64,000 nt of DNA. Origin: Progne subis subis (taxonomy: Eukaryota; Chordata; Aves; Passeriformes; Hirundinidae). The DNA is taken from positions 12,723,360-12,787,359 of the forward strand of contig JAKJHU010000030.1 of the NCBI GenBank assembly GCA_022316685.1, in the 5' to 3' direction. Under the pieces are notes generated by a model. It searched no databases and had not been told where the DNA came from. It saw nothing but the letters and a program-made list of their open reading frames with translations. Positions within the stretch are counted from its first letter, which is position 1, and each line of letters starts with the position of its first letter. Below are positions 52,470 to 64,000 of the stretch, one piece after another. The position numbers were made by a program, and so were the translations under genes.

Positions 52470-53900
52470 TGTTGGGGGTGGAAAACAGCTCTAAGGATCA
52501 TCTAGTTTAAACCAGTGCTCAGAGTAGGGTCAACTAGAGCACGTTGCTCAGGGTCATGTCTATTTCGGTTTGAGTATTGCCAGGGGTGTATACTGAACAG
52601 CCTTTCTGGGCAACTTGCTCTGGTGTGTGATCTCTCCTCAGTTTCTTTTTTCATTTAAATGGAATATTCTGTATTTCAGTGTGTGGCCATTGCCTTGTTT
52701 TTGAGACGCTGTTGAGAGGAATCTGATTTCATGTTCTTACTCCCCACCATCTGATATTTGTACACATTAATAAGATGCCCCCTAAGACTTTTCTTCTATA
52801 AGCGGAGCAGGCCATCTCTCTTAGCCTCTTCTTGAATAAGAGATACTCCTGAAGATGGCACTACCTAATCATCTTCATGGTCCTCAGTGGACACACTCCA
52901 GCATGTCCAGGCTCCTCTGAATGGCAGCATAACCATCCTGTGTATCAGCCACTCTTCCCAGTTTGAAATTATCAACACACTTGGTGAAGGTGCCCACTGT
53001 TCCATCATCCTAGTTTGTTAATGACAGAAGTGTATTGGCTCCAGTATGAACCACTGAAGTAGACCACCTAATGTCTGGCTTCCAAATGGACTGTATACTG
53101 CTGATCACAATCCTTTGAACTCAGCGTATCAGCCAGTTTTGATCCACCTCACCAACCACTTACCTAGCCTGTACTTTATCAGTTTTCCAAGACAATGTTA
53201 TTATTGCACACAGAATTGAAAGCCAGTCATTTCATCATAGGAGGTTGTCAGGTCAGGCATGTCAAGTCGGGCTTGATTTCCCCAGTGCAAATCCATTTTT
53301 GGCCTTGGAATGCCATACAGTGGCATTCCTATCCTAATTACAGGAAATGGTTTCCCAGATTAGTTTCTCCATCACCTTCACAGGAATGAAGGCCAGACCA
53401 ACTGACCTGTAGTTGTCCAGATTTGCTCTGTTCCAGTCATCAGGAATCTTCCCAAATTGCCATGAAGTTTCAAAGATACTTGAGTCATCTTGCAGTAGGG
53501 TTTGCCAACTCCCTCACCACCTGACAGGTGCAAACCATCAAGCCCTGTGAGTTTATTCCAGTATGTTTAAATGTTCCCTGACTTAATCCTCATCCACCCC
53601 AGGATATGTGTTCTTCCTGCTCCTAGGGCCTGTGATTCCTGAAGGCTGGTCCTACAAGTAAAGATGAATTGAAGAAGGCATTGAGTACATTGGCTTTTTT
53701 TAACGTACTTGGTCACTACAGTCTGTTACCCATTCAGTAGCAGGCCCATATTTTCCCCCAGTATTCCTCTTGACATAGATGTAGAGTTCTTCTTGTTGTG
53801 CTTTATGCAGATACATCCCCAGGTGGGCTTTGGCATTCCTAACACCACTTCTACATGCTTGGACATTGTCTTCTGCTGCTAATAGCAATTTTCTTCTCTG
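52470..53900 (-). mobile_element. CR1 LINE, about 1.4 kb, old and internally deleted
   Basis: Minus orientation. The 3' end is at left (GGATCATCTAGTTTAAACC). It then runs through CATTAATAAGATGCCCCCTA, TCATCTTCATGGTCCTCAG, ACTCCAGCATGTCCAG, CTCTGAATGGCAGCATAACC, GATCCACCTCACCAACCAC, TTCTCCATCACCTTCACAGG, GACCTGTAGTTGTCCAG and ATGTTCCCTGACTTAATCC, the order of the CR1 reverse transcriptase region read backwards. A jump at about 52905 from the CATGTCCAG region to the CTGAATGGCAGC region implies an internal loss. Many stops and indels show it is dead. Confidence 0.82.
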
Positions 53901-54021
53901 CTGTTTGGAGGAACCTGGACCAGGTCTGCAGTGGAGCTACTACACTGTATTTTTACTGATTGAATGTTCAAACCACTCCTGCTACACTCACCCATTAGAC
54001 ACTGGCTCGTGTGTGCACTGA

Positions 54022-54730
54022 TGTGGCGGTGCGAGAATGGAGGTGTGGCGGTGCAAGAATTGTTTTATTAGGTTTTTATAAGAAGTTTTATGTTATGGTT
54101 CAGTTCACTGTGTCCCCAGTTTTGTAACAGTCCACCCCCTTTTTTGTTTTCTGTATAATAGGGTGTTTTGTGTCAGTCCTCCCACCCCTCACCTGACCTG
54201 GAACATCCCCTCTGGCCCCCCTCGCTCTGGGGCAGCCTGCCTATCACTTTTGAACCCCTCCCAAGATTGTGAAATCGTATGGAGAGGGCTTCAGGTGATA
54301 GGTCTCCCAGGGGGAATTCCTTTGCCCTTGGTGTCAATGGTCAGAGGCTTGGGGGTGGGCACACCTTGTTACCCCCTGAATCCCCTGATTTGTTGTCTTG
54401 TTGTAACCTCCCTTGAACCCCTCCCCCAGTTATAAGGTGGAGGAGGGAGATTCAAAGGCTCTCGTTCTCTGGCCTGAGGTTTGGACCAGCTGCGGACTTC
54501 CCGCAGCTTGGCCTGAATAAACATCTTTTAACCTGCTAAGCTGAGAGCCAGCCTTTTCTACTGCCACCGCTGTCACGACACTACTTGGTCCAGCTGCTGC
54601 TGAGAAGCCGAGCCAGCAGGTAAAGATCACCTGCGTGCCCATCCGAACTGGGAACTTCTGTAGCTGTGCAGATCTGAGCTAGCTGGAGGCCAGCGTCCAC
54701 CCAGTGCGGAGACAAACCAGCTACAAGACA
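54022..54730 (+). mobile_element. Endogenous retrovirus LTR
   Basis: Plus orientation with LTR layout: TGTGGCGGTG start, a TATA-like GTTATAAGG near 54430, and an AATAAA at 54515-54520, then a GC-rich downstream part. The first 22 bases are partly repeated at 54044, so the true start could be either. If the end is ACA at 54730, the flanks share CTGA (54018-54021 and 54731-54734), a 4-bp target duplication as in gammaretrovirus-like ERVs. An alternative end is GTCACGACA at 54580. No gag, pol or env coding remains nearby, so it is probably a solo LTR. The class is not assigned. Confidence 0.65.
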
Positions 54731-57700
54731 CTGATATTTGTGCTCAGCATGCTCAGATTTGGGTAATGCATGCGGCTTTTCTTGATGACCTGCCGCAAAC
54801 TTTTACACCTATGCAACATAGATTTGAAGTTCATACTTGTAGCTTTTGTTACAGGTGTAAATAAATTCTGAGAAGTAAAGCTTTAGGTAGCACCATAGCT
54901 CTTCTAGGTCTCCCTGGCAAGAAATACATGAATGTGTGCGGTGTGAGACTTGTGCATCTGTCCAGAGCCTGCCTAGAACATGACCTGTGTATGCCCAATG
55001 CCGCTGCCACATCCCAAGCATAGTGCACTTACAACCAGAACATATAATTTGTACAAAAACAGTGCCCCTTTCACACTTGGGCAGAATTACTGTGCAAATA
55101 GAAGAGACACATATCTGGATAATTCCTGATGTGCAGAAGCTCCAGTCATGAGGAATCTGAAATGCAGAGTTTGGGATCTGACCTTTAACCATAGTATATT
55201 TGTCACTTACCTTGATGCCAGTGAGGAAGAAGCTATAAGTAATAGCCAATACCGTGTTGATTTTGATGTAATATACCTAATGTGATCCTCTGAATGTCAG
55301 AGCTGTCATGGTTGAAGCTGAAACCAGGACAGAGCTAGAAAAAAATTACATCTCCTTTTAAGGTCTTTTATATGCTGGATTTGGAGGGAAGGAGTTGTGT
55401 TATTGCAGAAAATAATAACTTGATAATGATCAGAGTTGATAAGGTCTGAGCACAATGACCTTTACCTGCTTATGAATGACTCAGAACAGTGTTGAAAAAT
55501 TGAAGTGGTTGGCAGTGATTTGTGAGCTTTTATTAAGGCAAATCAGATAATTGCATTTAACATCACAGATGGCTTGTATTTTCTAAAGTGCTTTTACTTC
55601 AGTGCAATAAGATGACTCAGAAGTTCAGTAGGATATTATGGCCCTGATTTTTCATTGCCTCACACCTCATATAGTGAAATTTCCAGTGCAGAGGAGGTGT
55701 AAGTCCAGTATTGCAGGATTTTATGCTTTAACTGTGCAAAAATCAACTGCTAGGAGTAGTGCGAAGCATCACAGCCCTATCCTCTTTCTTATGCCACTTT
55801 TCCATATTAGTTTTATATTTTGAGAGCATTACTTTTTGTTTTTCCTTTGTACATTACATGCTTTTACTACACATAGGGACAAGGGAATTTATAACAATCT
55901 AACAGAACATTAAATTGTCTCTGGTATCCTGGAAAAAACACTGCTTCCACATTCCTAAAAAGGTTTCAATTATTTCTGAACAGGTTATTTTGGTTTGCTT
56001 TGTAATAGAAAGGGAATTCCACAATAATCCAGAGTGCTGCTCCATATGAGGAAACATAATGTCTGCTATTTCTTGGCAGAGGAGCAGCAGCATAGGTCTG
56101 TTTCCTCTTGGCAGAGAGGAGGAAGGGTAGGATTCATCTCACTGAACTTTATCTACCAAAGCATCAAGCACTCAATAAAGCTGCATTTCCTAGAAGTCAC
56201 CAAAGGGAGGAAAAGCAGCATTTTTTGAATGCTGTGTTCTGAATCTGCTTTCCTTCAGCAGCCCAGGTGACCAATGAACTTAAACACGTAGCTCACAGGG
56301 GACTGGGTTCACAGAGAGAAACCTTACTCTCACTTCCTACTCACTTTATTTTTGTTTGTCCTTGAACAGAAATGATCACAAATAGAATGTGAGTGCATAC
56401 TTCTCTGGAGCCCCAGACTTAAAACTAATGTTATTTCCTAGGAAGCTTTTTTGCCATAATTGGAACACAGGAGATCTTCAGAGATGGTGAAAACTGCTGC
56501 TATTTGTAACAGCATTAAAAATGATAGTATTCTGCAATGAGGCACTTTTGCATGCCAAGAAACATCACTCCAGAAACAGCGTTACCCAGAGAAACTGAAA
56601 TAGGTCTCTGCTGGAGTGATGACAAAGAACCAATAGCTTCTCTTACTGACATTTTCAGCACCATGCAATGATCCCAGTCCAGCCTAACAATGGAGTTTGC
56701 AGCTGGTATAGACCTCTGACATGTAAGCTAGGGGACCAGAAGCACTGGCTGCAGACAAGGCTATGAATTACAAACCATCGAGTACAAGCATGCACGGGTT
56801 TGCAAATGAATAGCTCGAGTTGCTCGTGCTGTGGGGACACATCAGCTGGAATGACAATAAGTAATTAACAGTCTGTTCAGCCACTCTGCTAATCTAATCA
56901 CTCAGCACTGCTAATCAAATCACTCCCGTAGCTGGAGTGGTGCTTCCTGAATGCCAGTGCTCCCTAAACCTAGGCTAAGTGCAAATAAAGTCATTCAGGT
57001 GTATTAAGTTAAACTAATGATTGCAAATGAAAACAAGATTTGAGAGTGCCTAGCGCTCAGTTCCTACTTTCTCACTCCCACAAAGCATCATCCCAGGAAA
57101 GTAGATGGAGTTGATTTAGATTAGGTTGGCATAGAAGGTAGAGGAGGATTCAAGGGCAGTATCTAGCACAGGTTAGTTGACCCACAGCTCAGGAGAACAG
57201 AAATCTCTGTTCACACTGGTTGAATTGGCTGTACATGGGTCTTGCTGTCAGTTCTAAGGATAGGTCAGAGACTGCTGGGGTGATGTAAAAAACCCAAATA
57301 ATGCTCTGTGATACTTATTTTCCTGTCCTAACAGGAGAAAAGACTGGCTTGGGGAACAGCACATAGCCATGTGACCAGCTTAGGCACTGCTGCTATCTGA
57401 GCAGGAATTTGGATGTGAGAGGTGTTGGTTTCTGTGGAGGAAGTGCACCTTTCTCATTATTGCCCAGCAGCAGAAGCAGCAGCCCCAGCAGAAGCAACAA
57501 CCAAGGCCCTTTGGAGCTGTGCCTCTGGCCCCTTTTCAAGATTCCCTGTGCCCAAAGACGCCTGCTGTGTCTCTCTGCCCCTAGAGTTATGTGGAGGTGA
57601 ACATGGTCTATTTGGGGACAAGGGAGGAGGTTCCTTCATTGTTGTTAGTAAGAGAACGTGAAGTTCTTCCATTTCCGTCTGTATGACTGTGAAACCTCCC

Positions 57701-60700
57701 GCAAGTCTCCTGACATTTTGCTTCCTTAGCCCAGCCCATTTTATCATAACTGCAAAACTCCATTCTATTGTAAAGCTGGATTCTGCCGTCTTAAAGATAA
57801 GCACAAAATAAATTGTAAGTTGTTTTGTGCCCATCTTGGCAAGTGGCTTTGTGTGAGCTGCTGAAAAGCCTTGGGGGAGAGGATGGGAGGGGAGATCATG
57901 GAACACAGCAGTGCCAAGCAGCATTTCAGGCTGAGTACATTACTTAAGTGCCCTTGCAGACATTATGCAGCTGTACCAAAGCCGGTGAAGGTGCTCCCAA
58001 GTGCCCTTCTCTGACACATTGCAATGGAGAAGCTCTGAAACGTGCAGTAAGCCCAGAAATACAAGTGGTGTTTGTGACTGGTGTGTAGAGGTTCCAGCAT
58101 CAATTCATCTCTCTAATCACAAGTGTTCGGTGTCCTTTGAGATTCTTTCAGTGACATCTATGACAGTCCTTGTGGTAGACTTTTCCATCACATGCCAGCA
58201 CCCCACTGAGCAGCAGAAGCTGTGGGACTGTCCTCTTGGCCCTGGGGCAGAGGCTATGCCCAGCAGTTCTGTACTTACCATTTGTTGTCCCAGCTACACA
58301 GAAATGCCTGCCAGGAACAACAGAGAGCTGGGAATTGCTCACTCCTCTCCTCCTTGACCCCATGTGGAAGGTGCTGGTAGCCTTCAGAAGGTTCTGGTAG
58401 CCTTCAGCCAGTCACCCTGTGCTCCTCCCAGCACACACAACAGAGGAGCTGAAGGCCATTCACATGTCCAGCTCGCATTCACTGTGGGACCACAACCAGA
58501 CCCACTGGAGGTCACAGTGCACAGGGACAGAGTCCTGACCCGTGCTCAGCCCTGATGAACACATTCTGTGTGTAGACCAGGAACAAGCTGCCGTCATCCA
58601 TGTGGATGCTCTTGGTTCAACTCATGTAGCTGAAGGAATAATAGCCTGAGCTGGTCTTACATTACTGATATGATTTTTTAGGACTTACAGTAAGCAACCA
58701 TGGTCTGAGCCTAATAGCTTTCACAGCGTTATTTGTTGAGGATAATAGGCAAAATGAGCCTTTAACTTTGTGTCTTATAGGTGAGAAATCTGTTTTCTCC
58801 CCAAAATTGTTACTGCAGGTTATTTTTAGGGATGTCGGTTATAATGACTTCATTATTTTTAGCACACAGGAAGAAAGCAAAGAACAATCTTTTAGTTATG
58901 CTTTTATTTTTCCACTTTATTGCCTTTTTTCTACTAGTTTGAACACATCTGTTTTGCAAGCCTATAGCAGCAGAAATCTGAGTTATGTGACAGAAGTACA
59001 GACTCCACATATAACTTTTCTGCTCTTTTCCCAAATAAAAGTGAAAAAAAAAATATTTTATAATACACAACCACCTTGTAAGGAGTTTAATGTTTCTTTT
59101 TTTCTTTCTACTACTCCAAAAGATGTTTTCAAAGAGTTTTCTTTTAACTGAGTCTGGAAACCATCCACTTTTAATGAGAACTTACTGACATCTAATTGCC
59201 ATCTGCCTCCTTCAGTTTCTCTCTTAAGACTGCTTCATTTTTCCTTTGTGCTCCGAACTGCTCCTCTGTTGCTGCTGCGGTTTATACTCCAAGTGAACTC
59301 TTCAGTCTTTGTAATTTAAGTTTCAAGGCCTTTATTCTGTATTTCACCTCTGCTTGTACCAGAACTACACTAAAAAGCCTTTAGAGCTAAATACCTATTA
59401 GCTGCAGAATGTAGATGCAAGATTCCTACCACAACATGGATGATGCTCGCTGGTATATCTGTTTTGCAAATTTCTTTTCTTATCTGATGGCGCTGTATCA
59501 GAAAGACAATGTAGTACACAGCAATATGGTGTGAGAAAAGTAGTGCAGCTGTCACCAGTGAGGAAATACATGATATCTTCCACAAAATTGAAACTACTCT
59601 TTTGTTGTGCAAGCCATGCCGTTAAGAAGGCCTCCAAAAGAGGTATCACTGTTGCCTTGTGGCGACCTTCAGCACCATGGTGAGTTCGCCTCATGTCAGA
59701 AGCAAGGACTCTTTCCCTGACTGAGGGCTGAATAGATCTTTCAAAAATGTTTGGCCCCATCTTAACATGCCTCTTACCATTATGCCATAAAAAGCTTCTA
59801 GAAAATCTCCAGTGAAGACCTTCCTGCTTTCTTGAAAATAATTCCTTTCAAAATTCTACTGATATTTTCAGGTTTCTCTGGTTTCCTGAAGGTAAGCTTC
59901 CAATGGTGCCCCTGCATCATGCTTTCCTTCCTTAAGGAGAAATTCACATCCTAAGATGGTGACTTGTGATTCTTGGTCAGATGTTGATTCTCTGAGATTT
60001 TCTTCCTGGCTGAAACCAGCAGAAAGAAAAGTGAGCTATAGTAGCATGTGTGTCTTGTGATCTTAGAGCCATTTCTAGTAATTTCCTTCCCAGAGGAGAG
60101 CAGAGCAGCATTTAAGTGGTGCATCAGCTCACAAGGCCCATCATGTCAACCGTGCCTTGACAAACATTAGTTAGTGAGGCCATAAGAGGGACATATTGGT
60201 CACTGTTGGCTTCTTAGGAACTCTCAAAGTAATTAGATATTTCATATTTATTCAAATGGAGCATGCAATACACACTCCACTGTCAGTTTTTTCTCCTGAA
60301 AATGTGTTGATGTGTAGCATGAGCCAATTGCAGGTATTGTGTATCAATTTAATGAAATAACAAGATAGTGAGTAACACTACACCGCTGCATTTGGGGCAA
60401 ATCCATTTGCAATCTTAAATTAAGGTGGTTTGGGTTGTTAAGCCGCCTTATTGCCAAAAAGCCACTTGACTTCTGGGGAATCCGATGTGCTAAGGACTCT
60501 ATTTCAAATAATTGCCGTAGCAATTCCAGTACTGTCAACAATTAGCTTTCATTATTCAGACACCTAGAGAAAACAAAGATGAGTGAAACATTTGTCCTGT
60601 GTTCAGTTTATGATGGGCTTTTTATATCAGTGAAGATCTGAATTTATGCCTGTAAATTCAAGTTACCTCACTGACCATTAGCTATTTTATATCTCTGTTC

Positions 60701-63700
60701 TTTTGAATCCCTCTATTGTTCACAGAAGAAAATAATCTGTATGCTGTTCGTATCTGTGGCTTGAGGGGTAGTTTCTCTATTTTTATGTGCACGAGTCTTT
60801 CAAGAGCAATATACTCTCTCTTGGTTTTATTAAGTGTTCTTGCATCAAATATGGTGGCCTTACTATTATCCCAAAGGGCTTAAGTAAGCAGAGCTCTGAC
60901 TTCATAGTGTGAGACATCAGGAATCAGAGCTGCAGTAGCACAAAATGAAATAAGGTAAGCGTTGTGCTACTTATGATCCAAGATTTCACTGTTTCTGTGA
61001 GTATGCCCAGGGTGGGCTTGAAATTCTCTGAAGTGGTTCTGATCTACACCTCAAGAAGAGTTAAGGACAAAGTTTCTTTAACAACATGCAAGAAATAAGC
61101 CTGAAAAACAGTATGCCTGATATTTTTCTGGCAGTTCTAAACTTTGATACTTGCAAGCTCTTTGTTTGTAATGTCAAGGTTAGATTCTTGTCCTGCTGGA
61201 AAAATTACATTCCTAAGAAAAGATGGCTCTCTCCATCTGAAGTGTTATCCAACAAAGTTCAGCTTTTGTAATGCTGAGTTGGAGCAGGATAAAATGATTG
61301 GTGCCTCTACTGCTTTTTCTTCTGTATTGCCTCTGAGTAAATTAAAGTAAAGAAATAAAATTAAATTAAATCAAAATTGCATCCAAGCAGTACTGGATTT
61401 TAGATAATTTAATGAAAAACATAGACACTGTTTCTGAGAAGCATTGAAACAATTGCCCCAGAAGGCTACACAATGATTTAAATTTAAATGCTTGTCTATG
61501 GACAAAGAGGAAACATGTAAAATCAGGAATTTGTGTTCAAACAATAGAAATCTTAATAGGTTAATTTAAGAATCATTATTGTCCCAGATTTAAGTATTGC
61601 AGAAAAAGAAAGAACTACTTACAAAATGTCATATTTTACACAGAAAGGAATTGTCAATAGTGATAATGGTGATAATAGTAATAATAGAGATGATGATGAT
61701 TTTGTACAGTTGTATTGTTATATAGACATTTTCCAGTTCCTACTCCTTTTCCTGGTGTTACCCTTCCACTGTCTCTCAAAATGCTGCGTTCTGTCTGGTG
61801 CTTGTGAGAGTGTATAGTGAAGCAACATCAACTGGAGTCCTTTGCCATGAACACCATTATATCTTGGTTTTACTCATTCAATCTGAAATTTACTTTTGTA
61901 CCATAGAGTTTCCAAAATAACCCTCCCAGCCCTGCTAGCTCTACAGACCGGAACCCCGTTGGCCACAGAGGACTCATCTGGTGCTCAGTGACTTTGTTGT
62001 CATTACAGATCGTATTTTGTCATTCACAAGATTCAATTTCTCCTAAAACACAACACAAGTTTTTCTGATTGATCACTGCTTGCTGTAACCTATTGTTAAA
62101 GTAACTTCTATCACATGGGATCTAATTAGGCTAAATTTTACATCTATGAACAAATCCTTCAGCAGAATTTCCTTCATCTGTGACTCATAATAACTGGGCT
62201 CTGCATTGCATTAACATCTCATGGTAAAGAAGTGCAGTTCCCGTTGCATATTTGCATATTTATCATGGTAGTCTTGGACCTATGTGCTTCTCTTGTAGAG
62301 AATTCAGCAGGCACACAAATCACATCTACCAGCACATCTACATGCACTCAGGAATTTCGTCTTTAGGTAACAAGCTACACATAAACTGGGTAAGTCTTAA
62401 GTATACCAAGTAAAGAGTTTCACATTACAGGAAGTAAATAATCAACATCCAATGTTAATTAAATAGACTTCTTGTCTGCCTGATGACACAACAGAAGCAT
62501 TGACATGGTGTTGTGTCTTCATTTCATTTGAGTTTGCTTCTGTGCTAATGCCAAACATTATCTGATGTGTGTCACCTAAACATGTCAGTACTGGTTTTTT
62601 GCAGTTTTCTCATCCAATTTTCTTCACAAGAATGTGAAGTCATACGAAGAAGATTTTCTGAGATGCTGGCAGCACTCTGGTTCTTGCTGTGCCTCTGTTT
62701 TTCCCAGAGCTTGGGGGTTGTGTCTGCAGTATTGTGATTTTCTCTTGGCCATGCTGTAAGCCATGTATGTACTGCTCTTACAGCTGGAACAGCGTGAGCT
62801 GTGAATCACCTGCCCACTTAGTTGTGCTGTCGACTCTTCTTTCATGTCACATCTTCAGGCAGTATGAGCTCTCTGCAGCAAAGTTAAGACTCTTCTTCAA
62901 GCATACCTGTAACCACCACTTGCCATAAAAGCAGCAATGCATGAAGCAGCAGGTTCTCCAACAGCCCCAATACCATATAACATTTATCACCAAGAAAAGG
63001 GATTGAAGTTTCTTTCCTGCATTCCAGCTTAATGCACAAAGAGACTGTGTCTTTGTTGAAAGATTAATGTTATGTATTGTAAGTATCTATTTTTCAAATG
63101 TTCGCAAATTCAAGAACTTCTCAGACTTTGGAGAAATGGTGCATGTGCACTGATGTTCTTTTTTCCTAAATCATTGGGCATTGTGCTGGTTTTGCAGGCA
63201 TCTTGACTGAAGGTAAATCCAGGTTTTAGTGTGTTTCTTCTAAATGTTTAAAAGTACTGATGTAACAGGGCCACAGCAATTGCATGACAGAAAGAGTCTT
63301 ACAATAAGGACACAGAGACAGGGCAGTCAGGAGAAAAGGTCTGTCCTTCCCCTGCTGTGCAGGGATGCCTGATCAATGTGCTTCTCAAGGGAAACACCAA
63401 CTGCATCTTTTTTTGGTAAAGAGTATTTTCCACCACATAGTGCTGGAACTTCTGGGCTATCTTCTTTTCCTAAATGATCTGATTTATATGTCTGGTGGCA
63501 GCTATTAGGAGGCTACAGTAAAACATAAAGTAACATAGGCTTTGATCCTTCTGCAAGAGGATGTTTGTCTCTCTACAAGAAGTTGAATGAGTCTAGACAA
63601 CATTTACTTCCATCCTTTTGATCTGAAGGACATTGCTTGTAGTGAAGGCAGCTGATTCTAATCACAGTCGAGGGCTCTCATTTGCTCTTCTTTCACACTC

Positions 63701-64000
63701 ACACTCTTCCTCCAAAAATAAGAGGATGGAAATACTGAGAGTGTAGAAGCACAAAGTGCTTCTTGGGCTGCAATATCTGTGAGAGTCACTTGCCAGTACA
63801 GGTGATGGAGTGTCTTTTCATCTTGTTCCCTGGAGAATAAGGGAGAAATGGGAAGGGGGAAACAATTCTGTGGGTTTCATTGAAAAATTGTACAGGTGGT
63901 TGCAGACAGTGCTTACTCATTACTTAGCAGTGAAATTACAATGGTCAGAAAATGCAGAATTTGAGAGTAGTTGGTTGATGGGACAAGATTGGCCAGGGAA

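Larger units (their letters stand above)
46961..64000. other. Intergenic region upstream of SAMD12
   Basis: I find no exon with credible splice sites and homology on either strand. Recognised content is the A/GT low-complexity block (50100-50502), CR1 pieces (51565-51845 and 52470-53900) and an LTR (54022-54730). The stretches 46961-50099, 50503-51564 and 54731-64000 look like ordinary AT-rich intergenic DNA with only small local duplications, such as a 20-bp unit repeated at about 58371-58410. In mammals the next gene on this side is TNFRSF11B, a long way off; I see none of it here, which fits a large gap. Confidence 0.7.

Noticed and set aside
54809..55249. A 146-codon minus-strand open frame
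   Set aside because: It has no recognisable domain or splice context, and one or a few frames of this length are expected by chance in 64 kb read in six frames.
59370..59760. Overlapping minus-strand frames of 120 and 80 codons
   Set aside because: I considered a degenerate exon or retroelement, but no family motif or splice-site pattern supports it.
46961..64000. Exons of TNFRSF11B, the gene expected upstream by mammalian synteny
   Set aside because: No cysteine-rich TNF-receptor or death-domain coding stretch was found on the minus strand; the gene probably lies further to the right.

Overview
This is an avian, most likely songbird (passerine), nuclear genome window. It carries the 5' half of one protein-coding gene on the minus strand, SAMD12 (sterile alpha motif domain-containing protein 12), and the intergenic DNA upstream of it. 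Bird origin rests on CR1 LINE copies of several ages and several LTRs of the avian ERVL type. A songbird is suggested by a tRNA-Ile-derived SINE with a CR1-like tail at about 27807-27954, which resembles TguSINE1 of zebra finch. The background is AT-rich with long introns. There are no prokaryote-like operons, CRISPR arrays or RNA genes.

Layout. 1-518 is intron 3 of SAMD12. 519-648 is exon 3, which encodes the first half of the SAM domain. 649-28623 is intron 2 (about 28 kb). 28624-28799 is exon 2, the N-terminal linker. 28800-46615 is intron 1 (about 17.8 kb). 46616-46628 is the 13-nt coding end of exon 1, inside a strong CpG island (about 46040-46960) that must be the promoter. The remaining exons lie beyond base 1. 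From about 46961 to 64000 I see no exon, only repeats and unannotated intergenic DNA. Splice sites, reading phases and the predicted peptide agree across all three exons.

Mobile DNA. An ERVL-type LTR at 4847-6042 is split by a second, related solo LTR at 5153-5748 with a perfect 5-bp target duplication. Another ERVL-type LTR (20372-20941) sits just before a CR1 3' end (21042-21592). A longer CR1 with reverse-transcriptase remnants is at 30850-32020. Older CR1 pieces are at 24183-24305, 39780-40180, 51565-51845 and 52470-53900. A different LTR lies at about 54022-54730. A possible decayed LTR is at about 18230-18680.

Other structure. There are two perfect hairpins (13767-13817 and 41525-41559), a 43-base A run followed by a roughly 200-bp G/T-only tract (50100-50502), a short upstream ORF overlapping the SAMD12 start, and a ZNF143-type promoter motif. 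I found no convincing new multi-gene system. Almost all of the short open frames are chance, antisense or repeat-derived. CR1, LTR and SINE identities come from recalled family consensus features, not from a database search.
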